From NCBI GenBank assembly GCA_900548585.1, contig URLI01000064.1:1-5972 (forward strand): a DNA stretch of 5,972 nt. The letters run 5' to 3'. Positions 1 to 5,870 of the stretch are shown in pieces. The stretch comes from an uncultured Prevotella sp. GTDB taxonomy: Bacteria > Bacteroidota > Bacteroidia > Bacteroidales > Bacteroidaceae. A program made the translations under genes and the position numbers. A model generated the notes under the pieces. It was not told the origin of the DNA and did no database searches. It was given only the letters and a program-made list of their open reading frames with translations. Every line of letters begins with the position of its first letter. Position 1 is the stretch's first letter.

Positions 1-9
1 TGTCAGCCC

Positions 10-17
10 TAAATTTG
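10..17 (+). promoter_or_regulatory. Possible -7 promoter element for the nrfA operon
   Basis: TAAATTTG matches the Bacteroidota housekeeping -7 consensus TAnnTTTG exactly. It would place the transcription start in the mid-20s and leave a leader of about 50 bases that is very A-rich just before the nrfA ATG. The matching -33 element (TTTG/TTG) would lie before base 1, so it cannot be checked. An eight-base match with two free positions is common by chance in A/T-rich DNA. If nrfH lies immediately upstream, this could be an internal promoter or meaningless. Confidence 0.3.
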
Positions 18-75
18 TATCTTACCCAAAAGTTTAGCGGACAGTAATAATAAAAAAAATTAAAAACATCATATC

Positions 76-1572
76 ATGGCAAAACAATTAAAGAAATGGC
101 AAGGATGGCTGATCTTCGGCGGATCAATGGCCATTATTTTCATTCTCGGCCTGCAGTGTTCTTCCATGCTGGAGCGCAGGGCGGAGGTGGCAAGCATCTA
201 CAACAACCGCAAGAACCCGATGACAGACTCCATAGTATCGCAGAACGAGAAGTTTGCCGAGGATTTCCCGCGTGAGTATCAGACATGGTCGATGACAGAA
301 GACACCACATTCAAGAGCATGTACAACAGCTCCAACAACGAGGATGCGCTGGCTGCACACCCGGAGATGTGCGTGATTTGGGCTGGCTATGCCTTCTCGC
401 GCGAGTACAACACTCCACGCGGGCACCGTCATTCGATTGAGGACGTGCGCAACATACTACGCACCGGGAACCCGGGAATAGACGGCGAGGGAGACATGCA
501 GCCAGGCACGTGCTGGACCTGCAAGGGACCGGACGTACCGAGGCTGATGGCAGAGAAGGGCATCGGCGCACTTTATGCGGCGAAATGGAGTGACTGGGGC
601 GACCAGATGATGAACACCGTTGGCTGCAGCGACTGCCATGACGCACGCAACATGAACCTGCGGCCGGCACGCCCCGCGCTGTACGAGGCATGGCAGAGTT
701 TCGGCAAGGATGCACGCAAGGCCACACTACAGGAACGCCGGAGCCTGGTGTGCGCACAGTGCCACACCGAATATTACTTTGACAAGGAGAACGGCAACTA
801 CCTGAAATTCCCGCAAGCAAAGGGACTTACGTGCGAGGCTGCCGAGGAATACTATGACAGCATTGGCTTCTATGACTGGATCCATCCTCTGTCGAGGGCA
901 AAGATACTGAAAGCGCAGCACCCCGGCTACGAACTCTACCTGCAGGGAATACACGGACAGCGCGGTGTGAGTTGCGCCGACTGCCACATGCCTTACATGG
1001 CCGATGGAGGCGTGAAATTCACAGACCACCACATACAGAGCCCACTGGCAAAAATAGACCGCACGTGCCAGACCTGCCACCGGCAGGATGCGGAGACGCT
1101 GCGGCAGAACGTGTATGAACGGCAGAAGAAGGTTGCCGACTTCCGCGTGAAGGTGGAGCGCGAACTGGCATACGCGCACATTGAGGCGAAGTTCGCATGG
1201 GACAAGGGCGCGACGGAGCCTGAAATGCAGAAGGCATTGAGCGACATACGCAAGAGCCAGTGGCGATGGGACTATGCCGTGGCAGGCCACGGTTCGTCAT
1301 TCCACGCGCCGCAGGAGGTGATGCGGCTGCTGGCCGAGGCAATGGAATATGCCAAGGACGCGCGGCTGCAGGTGGCACGCGTAGTGGCAAGGCACGGATA
1401 TACAGGCGAAATCCCCCTGCCGGACATCTCGACAAAGGAGAAGGCACAGACATATATCGGTCTTGACATGAAGACATACAGGGCAAAGAAACAGAGATTC
1501 CTTGACACCGTCGTGCCAAAATGGATTGAGACGGCAAGGAAGAACAAGCGTTTCGTGTCAAAGCCTATCTGA
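76..1572 (+). CDS. nrfA: NrfA, ammonia-forming pentaheme cytochrome c nitrite reductase
   Basis: NrfA performs the six-electron reduction of nitrite to ammonium on the periplasmic side, normally receiving quinol electrons through the membrane cytochrome NrfH. The 498-residue product has the family hallmark: one CXXCK heme site (CWTCK, 146-150), whose lysine ligates the active-site heme, then four CXXCH sites (184-188, 226-230, 300-304, 331-335). By alignment from memory with the E. coli enzyme, R129, Y233 and H282 are the catalytic residues, and E232, K279 and Q281 belong to the calcium site (EYYF and KAQHP motifs). H293, H405 and H410 are candidate distal heme ligands. Residues 12-27 are a hydrophobic segment after a basic start, either an uncleaved anchor or a signal peptide. 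C28 follows it, but the preceding LGLQ is not a good lipobox. The ATG at 76 gives full family length; the leader is A-rich without a Shine-Dalgarno sequence. The ResB gene begins 6 bases after the stop, so the two are probably translationally coupled. Confidence 0.97.
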   Translation: MAKQLKKWQGWLIFGGSMAIIFILGLQCSSMLERRAEVASIYNNRKNPMTDSIVSQNEKFAEDFPREYQTWSMTEDTTFKSMYNSSNNEDALAAHPEMCVIWAGYAFSREYNTPRGHRHSIEDVRNILRTGNPGIDGEGDMQPGTCWTCKGPDVPRLMAEKGIGALYAAKWSDWGDQMMNTVGCSDCHDARNMNLRPARPALYEAWQSFGKDARKATLQERRSLVCAQCHTEYYFDKENGNYLKFPQAKGLTCEAAEEYYDSIGFYDWIHPLSRAKILKAQHPGYELYLQGIHGQRGVSCADCHMPYMADGGVKFTDHHIQSPLAKIDRTCQTCHRQDAETLRQNVYERQKKVADFRVKVERELAYAHIEAKFAWDKGATEPEMQKALSDIRKSQWRWDYAVAGHGSSFHAPQEVMRLLAEAMEYAKDARLQVARVVARHGYTGEIPLPDISTKEKAQTYIGLDMKTYRAKKQRFLDTVVPKWIETARKNKRFVSKPI

Positions 1573-1578
1573 TTGGAT

Positions 1579-2769
1579 ATGTGGAACAAGCCTTGGAAAC
1601 TAAAAGAGGGGTTCGTCATCGGAATGGGACTGATTGCCGTCGGCGGACTCCTGCAAATCAGTGTCGGGCCGGTGCGGTGGGCTGTCTTCGCCTACCCTGA
1701 CAACATCATCGCGCTGTGCGTCTACATCCTGCTGGCCGGAACGGCATACGCCTTGCACAGGAAAGTGTATGCCGTCAATTTCATCATGTCATGGCGTTCG
1801 GCTGTGCCGGCACTGCTTTATGCCACACTGCTCACAGCCATCATGGGAATAACGCGGCAAGTCCCTGCGGATGCCGGGCCGGCCGATCCCTTGGGACTGA
1901 CAAAGATGCTGTCGTTCTGGCCGTTCGTGATGATATATGTGTGGCTGTCATTCACCGTCGCGCTGGTTGGAATGCGCCAGGGCGCACATTTCCGGTGGGG
2001 CCAACTGCCTTCAGCCGCAAGCCACGCGGGGCTGTTTGTAGTAATGGTGGCAGGAACTCTGGGGGCGGCAGACATGCAACGCCTGAAGATGTTCTGCGAA
2101 AAGGGACAGCCGGAATGGCGCGCACTCGACGACAGAAACAACGTTCACGAACTTCCGGTAGCCATCATTCTCAACGATTTCATACTCGATGAATACCCCG
2201 CCAGGCTGCTCGTGATAGACAACAAGACGCAAATGGCCGTCAAGGAGGATGGCAAACCGGTGTCACTCGTTCTCGACAGCGGCTTCAAAGGAGGACAGGC
2301 CGGCGAATGGTTTGTCAGCATCGGGAAAAAGAAGAACGACGACGAATACTACATTAAGGCTGACTGGAAGCCAGCCGGCATGGGGTCCGCAGTGCCAGAG
2401 AACAAGCACGCGGAGGGATGGGTGAGCGCGGGCAATGCCATGATGCCGCCACGCATGATTGCCTTGGACAGGCAACACTCTCTCGTCATGCCGCAACGCG
2501 AGCCGAAACGCTTTGCATCCGACGTGCAGGTGCTGACGAAAAGCGGCGGCAACGCCCTGGCTACTATCGAGGTGAACAGGCCTTACGAGGCTGAAGGGTG
2601 GAAAATATACCAGTACGGCTACGATGAGCAGATGGGCAAGTGGAGTAACTACAGCGTGCTGGAGTTCGTCACAGACCCGTGGCTGCCAGTGGTTTACTGC
2701 GGCTTCGCACTGTTGCTGCTCGGGGCGTTGGGGATGTTCTTCACGGCAGGCAGGAGCAAAGGCCACTGA
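1579..2769 (+). CDS. resB: ResB/Ccs1-family cytochrome c biogenesis protein
   Basis: This is the ResB (Ccs1) half of the System II cytochrome c synthase, which with CcsA moves heme across the membrane and keeps apocytochrome cysteines ready for ligation. The 396-residue product (counted from ATG 1579) has hydrophobic segments near 11-28, 41-60, 72-90, 110-131 and 147-165, a large hydrophilic, presumably periplasmic, domain of about 200 residues, and a last membrane segment at about 369-389. Typical ResB features are HAGLFVVMVAG (149-159) and the C-terminal block NRPYEAEGWKIYQ, followed by SVLEF and DPWLPVVY just before the final helix. Five N-terminal helices is more than the usual three of chloroplast Ccs1. 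A TTG at 1573 lies in the same frame right after the nrfA stop, but ATG 1579 is the better start. Its place between nrfA and ccsA implies it serves maturation of NrfA (and NrfH, if encoded upstream). Confidence 0.9.
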   Translation: MWNKPWKLKEGFVIGMGLIAVGGLLQISVGPVRWAVFAYPDNIIALCVYILLAGTAYALHRKVYAVNFIMSWRSAVPALLYATLLTAIMGITRQVPADAGPADPLGLTKMLSFWPFVMIYVWLSFTVALVGMRQGAHFRWGQLPSAASHAGLFVVMVAGTLGAADMQRLKMFCEKGQPEWRALDDRNNVHELPVAIILNDFILDEYPARLLVIDNKTQMAVKEDGKPVSLVLDSGFKGGQAGEWFVSIGKKKNDDEYYIKADWKPAGMGSAVPENKHAEGWVSAGNAMMPPRMIALDRQHSLVMPQREPKRFASDVQVLTKSGGNALATIEVNRPYEAEGWKIYQYGYDEQMGKWSNYSVLEFVTDPWLPVVYCGFALLLLGALGMFFTAGRSKGH

Positions 2770-2866
2770 CAGCCTGACCACCGTGCAGGACGACGCAGTG
2801 ACCGGCATACATTACCATGCAGCGCAGGCAAAACGTATTGACAAGCACAATTTAAAGTATTGAACA

Positions 2867-3646
2867 ATGATTTGGAACCACTTCATATATTTCGCAGCCG
2901 CCGCCATCGCCCTGTGGGTACTCGGCGCAGCGGCAGGCTGGAAGGGAAAGACACGCACCGCCTTTGCTGCCACCGCAGCAGGCCTCGCCGTATTCCTTGC
3001 ATACATCGTCATAATGTGGGCGGCACTCGAACGACCACCGCTGCGGACGATGGGCGAGACACGGCTGTGGTATTCGTTTTTCCTGCCGCTGGCAGGGCTG
3101 ATGGTGTTCAGCCGGTGGCATTACCGCTGGATCCTATCGTTCAGCACATTGATGTCCGCAGTATTCGTAGGCATCAATCTTTTCAAGCCCGAAATTCACT
3201 CCAAGACACTCATGCCGGCACTGCAAAGTGCATGGTTCGCACCACACGTCATTGTATATATGATTTCATACGCACTGTTGGGCGCCGCCGCGCTCATCGC
3301 CGCTTACCAACTATACACGCGCAGGGAGACGGCTGCGGATGCCTCTGCCGGCAACCTCGTGTATGTCGGACTGGCATTCATGACTATCGGAATGGTAATG
3401 GGCGCACTGTGGGCAAAGGAGGCCTGGGGACACTACTGGGCATGGGACCCGAAGGAAACGTGGGCAGCGGTGACGTGGTTTTCCTACCTTGCATACATTC
3501 ATCTCACGCAGCACGACAAATCACGCCGCAAACTGGCAAACTGGATGCTCATCATCTCATTCCTGCTGTTGCAGATGTGCTGGTGGGGAATAAACTACCT
3601 GCCATCGGCACAGGGAACAAGCGTGCATACATACAGTATGCAGTAG
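2867..3646 (+). CDS. ccsA: CcsA/ResC-family cytochrome c assembly protein (heme handling)
   Basis: CcsA belongs to the heme-handling protein family and, with ResB, presents heme to the CXXCH motifs of apocytochromes at the outer face of the membrane. The 259-residue product is almost entirely membrane-embedded, with about eight hydrophobic helices. The diagnostic WWD signature reads WGHYWAWDPKETW at 187-199. The two external histidines expected to ligate heme are H127 (APHVIVY) and H254 near the C-terminus (GTSVHTYS). The RPPLRTMGETRLWYSFFLP block at 56-74 is also typical of the family. The ATG is preceded by A/T-rich sequence with no Shine-Dalgarno sequence. The 97-base gap after ResB contains no recognisable gene or clear terminator, so cotranscription with nrfA-resB is likely. 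CcsA plus ResB provides the usual System II pair; the CXXCK site of NrfA in other bacteria may need a dedicated lyase, and none is visible here. Confidence 0.94.
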   Translation: MIWNHFIYFAAAAIALWVLGAAAGWKGKTRTAFAATAAGLAVFLAYIVIMWAALERPPLRTMGETRLWYSFFLPLAGLMVFSRWHYRWILSFSTLMSAVFVGINLFKPEIHSKTLMPALQSAWFAPHVIVYMISYALLGAAALIAAYQLYTRRETAADASAGNLVYVGLAFMTIGMVMGALWAKEAWGHYWAWDPKETWAAVTWFSYLAYIHLTQHDKSRRKLANWMLIISFLLLQMCWWGINYLPSAQGTSVHTYSMQ

Positions 3647-3672
3647 CCAACACCCACACGGTAGGCACACAG

Positions 3673-3701
3673 CGTTACACCTAACGGATAAAATTATCTT
3701 T
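3673..3701 (+). terminator. Weak hairpin pair, possible end of the nrfA-resB-ccsA transcript
   Basis: Twenty-six bases after the ccsA stop, CGTTA-cacc-TAACG (3673-3686) forms a perfect 5-bp stem with a 4-base loop. It is followed directly by GATAA-aa-TTATC (3687-3698) and only three T residues. Stems are short and the T-run is poor, so this is not a convincing intrinsic terminator. Position is the main support. Confidence 0.25.
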
Positions 3702-3960
3702 GATGACGATGGTGCTTGCGGACTTAAAGGGCGTAAGTCCCTACACGTGCAAGTCCATGCGTCTTGTCATTGAATACATGCCAATTTCCACACAGCCCCA
3801 TGCAAGCAAAGACAAGCACGCCAGCGCAATATCCTTAGTTTGGGAAAATCCCTTTCCAGAAATGCAAGGTGCATATCCATACAGGCGTATATGCCGGTGA
3901 TTTGTGCATAAACACCGCAGTCCGACAAACAGAACTTCGTGCATATACGCGGGTGAATAA
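3700..3960. repeat. Candidate dispersed non-coding repeat (unproven)
   Basis: Both strands are open for about 66 codons here (plus 3700-3900, minus 3741-3944), yet neither peptide shows a recognisable domain, signal sequence or convincing start. The left end carries a perfect hairpin (3720-3740). The overall look, with spurious short ORFs on both strands and a strong stem at one edge, is that of an interspersed repeat rather than a gene. I have an unverified impression of having met similar sequence in Prevotella genomes. Copy number in the host genome would settle it. A real small protein is the alternative. Confidence 0.3.
3720..3740. repeat. Perfect 7-bp stem-loop with possible outer stem
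   Basis: GGACTTA (3720-3726) and TAAGTCC (3734-3740) are exact reverse complements around the loop AAGGGCG. Outside it, CTTGC (3715-3719) can pair with GCAAG (3749-3753), giving an asymmetric outer stem. AAGTCC also recurs directly at 3751-3756. There is no T-run, so it is not an ordinary intrinsic terminator. Confidence 0.55.
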
Positions 3961-4082
3961 TTGTTAATTTCGTTAATTGACAGGCTCGCCAGGGTGCAGG
4001 ATTTCTTGATAAACCAGAGACGTAGTTTGTAATTATTTGCGAATTTTACGTTAACAGAACCTCATTTTTCGCCCCACTTCCG

Positions 4083-4170
4083 TGCGTTTTGTACCGAATC
4101 GCACCCCAGTTTGTGCCAAACAACGATGCGTTTTGTACCAAACAAGACTGCGTTTTGTACCAAACCGCAG
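4083..4170. repeat. Four tandem 22-bp units, each with an imperfect palindrome
   Basis: Units begin at 4083, 4105, 4127 and 4149, an exact 22-base period. The third and fourth share TGCGTTTTGTACCAAAC perfectly; the first reads TGCGTTTTGTACCGAAT and the second is the most diverged, with AGTTTGTGCCAAAC. The core GTTTTGTACCAAAC is palindromic around GTAC at 12 of 14 positions. About five bases per unit are variable. The spacing is close to two helical turns, which would put the dyads on one face of the DNA. This could be a protein-binding array, a DNA-structural element or a repeat-family relic. It lies downstream of both flanking genes, so an operator role for them is not favoured. Confidence 0.75.
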
Positions 4171-4193
4171 GGTGATTAGGCACAAAACGCAGT
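4147..4193. repeat. 12-bp inverted repeat closing the tandem array
   Basis: ACTGCGTTTTGT (4147-4158, start of the fourth tandem unit) has an exact reverse complement ACAAAACGCAGT at 4182-4193. The two arms enclose 23 bases. The array therefore ends with one unit in the opposite direction, which would allow a hairpin in RNA or a cruciform in DNA. No T-run follows on either strand, so a plain intrinsic terminator is not supported. Confidence 0.65.
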
Positions 4194-4335
4194 ACGGATT
4201 TTGTCAATACGTTTCAAAATCCTCACTTTCAGCAACTTGCAAAACGCGCTGAAAAGCGCATATTCCGTCGCGAGAAATATTTTCTTCAGAATGTGGCCGT
4301 TTTCCGTGTTAAAATTCCTTTGAGTTTTTGTTAAA

Positions 4336-4528
4336 CCCAAATCGGTCAATAGAGCCCGGACTGATTGTAGTCGGTTGCCCAGGCAGGTTGGTTGTTGTTT
4401 TTTTGCAGGCGCAGCGGGCTGCGTCAAGAAAAAACGACGGGCAAGATGCCGGCAAGCGGCTGCAAGCAGACGGGGAACAGGTTGCCAAGATGAAATAGGA
4501 AAATCTGTGTTGTAATGACCGATTTGGG
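4336..4528. mobile_element. MITE-like element, ~193 bp, with 13-bp TIRs and TTAAA flanks
   Basis: CCCAAATCGGTCA (4336-4348) and its exact reverse complement TGACCGATTTGGG (4516-4528) form perfect terminal inverted repeats. The element is flanked by TTAAA at 4331-4335 and again at 4529-4533, as a target-site duplication would be; if AA/TT is counted in the repeat, the inverted match is 15 bp. The interior is more G/C-rich than the flanks and has a small CGCAG/CTGCG hairpin (4410-4423) bordered by a T7 run and an A6 run. No transposase is encoded, so it would have to be mobilised in trans. The minus-strand frame running through it (4176-4547) has no recognisable domain and is probably incidental. 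A structured non-mobile repeat is the alternative. Confidence 0.5.
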
Positions 4529-4549
4529 TTAAACCCAAATCTGTCAATA
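4529..4549. repeat. Second copy of the element end, 198 bp from the first
   Basis: The 21 bases at 4529-4549 match those at 4331-4351 starting from TTAAACCCAAATC at 20 of 21 positions (T instead of G at 4542), in the same orientation and exactly 198 bases away. Together with the right inverted repeat this creates a 31-base palindrome (4516-4546, centre 4531) with a single mismatched pair. The copy stops there: sequence beyond 4550 does not continue the element. It may be a truncated second element, a remnant of a tandem array, or an unusually long target duplication. Confidence 0.6.
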
Positions 4550-4555
4550 CATAAT

Positions 4556-4765
4556 TTATTCATGAACCTTTGCCCAGCCCTTACAGCATACGGCCTCTTT
4601 GTTACTCAACCATTTGTGAATTTGAGTCTTGCTGACACCGATTCTTGAGGAAATCGCACGATACACGTAAGCCCTTGACGACGCGATTTCAATGCCTGCC
4701 CGAATTTCTAATCTTTTAATGTTAACCTCACATGTTTTTGTTTTTATGAGTCTACTTTTTTCAGG
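4556..4765 (-). pseudogene. Small HTH-like reading frame without a normal start codon
   Basis: On the minus strand an open frame of 69 codons runs from just after TAG (4766-4768) to TAA (4556-4558). Its C-terminal two thirds look like protein: RLEIRAGIEIASSRAYVYRA, then SSRIGVSKTQIHKWLSNKE, then CKGWAKVHE. The stretch AISSRIGVSKTQIHKWL fits a helix-turn-helix, with GVSKTQIHKWL resembling recognition helices of transposase or resolvase-type DNA-binding domains. No ATG lies in frame; the only GTG falls inside the HTH region. An ATG one base out of frame lies just upstream of the conserved-looking part, as would be left by a frameshift. The frame stops 19 bases downstream of the protease stop. 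It may be a decayed gene or transposase fragment, or a gene using a rare start such as ATT. The family is not identified. Confidence 0.4.
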
Positions 4766-4784
4766 CTAATACAATCATCGGATT

Positions 4785-5870
4785 TCACTTCAAAAAAAGC
4801 AAGATTCTATCCATTGGGATGCCGAAATTGAAATTATCACTTCCCTTGGCTTTCGCAAAATTGACGGCCACAACCCGCCCGTGCTCATTGACCACCGGCG
4901 CACCGCTTGAGCCTTGCATTGTGGGAATACTGTACATAACCTTTTTATCGTCAGGCGTTTGCGTAACAGTCCCACTTGTCAGTTGCGCACTAATTCCATG
5001 TGTGGTGTTGGCAAGAAACACTCCCTGATTATAGCCTATCATATACAACTTTTGGTCTATGGTTAGTTTTCCATCCTCCCGCGCAGTTTCCTCTTCAATT
5101 TTAAATATGTACTTGCCTTCTGGGGTTTTCCCGCTTTCCAGGCACAGCAAGGCCAAGTCGGTTCCCTCGTCAGCCGACTGCCTCAACAGTTTGCATGGAT
5201 TTTTCATCAAATCGCTCCATTCTGCCACCATGTCCTTATCATATGCCACACCGAATTTGGAATGTAATTTTATCGTGAAGTTTTCAGAAAGCAGGTTATT
5301 TCGCAAATTCTGCTTGTATTCCTCCGCCTTCTGGTATTCCTCCCTCAGTTGACTTATCTGTTCTTTCAGTGAATTTATCTCGTTATTACTCATGGAAGTG
5401 TAAACATTACCATATTCGTCTTCGTAGAGACTATTGTCTGCAATGTTTTGCAATTCAGAATATTTTTCATCCATATTTTCTTGCAGTTGCTCGATAATGA
5501 AAGCATAATATTCCATTATGGCATTCATATTTTGCCGCACGGTTGCTTTATCCACTTCGGGTGCCACGACATGCCTGTTGGTCAGTATATTCCCGTTTTC
5601 ATCAATAAAGAAACCTGTCCCATTCAGCCTGTTTGGTTTTTTCTCTATCTCATCAAGTTCGCCTGTCAAGCCCACGAATTTTCCATTATCCAATCCTTCA
5701 AAGTAAATGCTCTCGCCATTTGGCAAGACAATCTCATAATAAAACTCATTGCATACCAAGACAACTCCCGACTTTTGAGTCTCATATATTTCTTCTGGCG
5801 ACTTCGGTTTATCGCACGATACCAACAACAGGATGCAGAGCATCACACTTAGCCTGAAAATACACTTCAT
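4785..5870 (-). CDS. Trypsin-like serine protease lipoprotein with long internal coiled-coil-like insert
   Basis: The 361-residue product (from ATG at 5870) begins with a short basic, hydrophobic signal ending in the lipobox LVSC, with C19 as the probable lipidated residue, so it is membrane-anchored on the periplasmic or outer side. A chymotrypsin/HtrA-type protease core follows: GTGFFIDENGNILTNRHVV supplies catalytic H100, EGTDLALLCLE supplies D238, and MQGSSGAPVVNEHG supplies S322 in the GSSGAP nucleophile turn. NFGIPMDRI near the C-terminus is the usual closing strand. There is no PDZ domain. Residues of about 108-200, between His and Asp, are long, charged and rich in E, K, Q and L, with repeated hydrophobic spacing suggesting a coiled-coil hairpin. 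The substrate is unknown. A GTG three bases upstream in frame is an alternative start. The gene is clearly lower in G+C than the nrf cluster and appears monocistronic here. Protease activity is inferred from the triad; stress or surface quality control is a guess. Confidence 0.85.
   Translation of the reverse strand: MKCIFRLSVMLCILLLVSCDKPKSPEEIYETQKSGVVLVCNEFYYEIVLPNGESIYFEGLDNGKFVGLTGELDEIEKKPNRLNGTGFFIDENGNILTNRHVVAPEVDKATVRQNMNAIMEYYAFIIEQLQENMDEKYSELQNIADNSLYEDEYGNVYTSMSNNEINSLKEQISQLREEYQKAEEYKQNLRNNLLSENFTIKLHSKFGVAYDKDMVAEWSDLMKNPCKLLRQSADEGTDLALLCLESGKTPEGKYIFKIEEETAREDGKLTIDQKLYMIGYNQGVFLANTTHGISAQLTSGTVTQTPDDKKVMYSIPTMQGSSGAPVVNEHGRVVAVNFAKAKGSDNFNFGIPMDRILLFLK

Larger units (their letters stand above)
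3647..4784. other. Repeat-rich gap between convergent genes
   Basis: This stretch of about 1.1 kb separates the plus-strand ccsA end from the minus-strand protease end. No full-length recognisable gene lies in it. Listed separately are small hairpins after ccsA, a GGACTTA hairpin, four 22-bp tandem units, a MITE-like element and a startless HTH-like frame. The parts 3961-4082 and 4194-4330 show nothing definable beyond A/T-rich sequence, a tandem GTTAATT pair at about 3963-3976, and a small GCGC hairpin at 4246-4259. Because the gap lies downstream of both neighbours, its repeats are unlikely to be promoters or operators for them. Confidence 0.7.

Noticed and set aside
727..1561. Long minus-strand ORFs opposite nrfA
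   Set aside because: They are antisense shadows of a G+C-rich gene; NrfA carries all five heme motifs in the plus frame.
1573..1578. TTG start for the ResB gene
   Set aside because: An ATG two codons later gives the same protein with a conventional start; the TTG touches the nrfA stop and adds only two residues.
2838..2866. TTGACA as a promoter -35 box for ccsA
   Set aside because: A -10 box at normal spacing would fall on the start codon, and TTGACA is not the Bacteroidota -33 element.
2860..3684. 274-codon plus-strand ORF over ccsA
   Set aside because: It is in a different frame from CcsA, rich in R, H and T with no membrane segments, whereas the overlapping frame has the full WWD signature; it is a shadow.
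4083..4170. CRISPR array
   Set aside because: The conserved part is about 17 bases and the variable part about 5; there are no spacer-sized unique segments and no cas gene.
4398..4434. Rho-independent terminator inside the MITE-like element
   Set aside because: The CGCAG/CTGCG stem is preceded by T7 and followed by A6 on the plus strand, so on neither strand does a T-run follow the stem; the polarity is wrong for termination.
4176..4547. Minus-strand ORF of 123 codons
   Set aside because: It starts at a TTG inside the repeated element end, reads through the MITE-like element into the tandem array, and repeats TDLGLT only because the DNA end is duplicated; no domain is recognisable.
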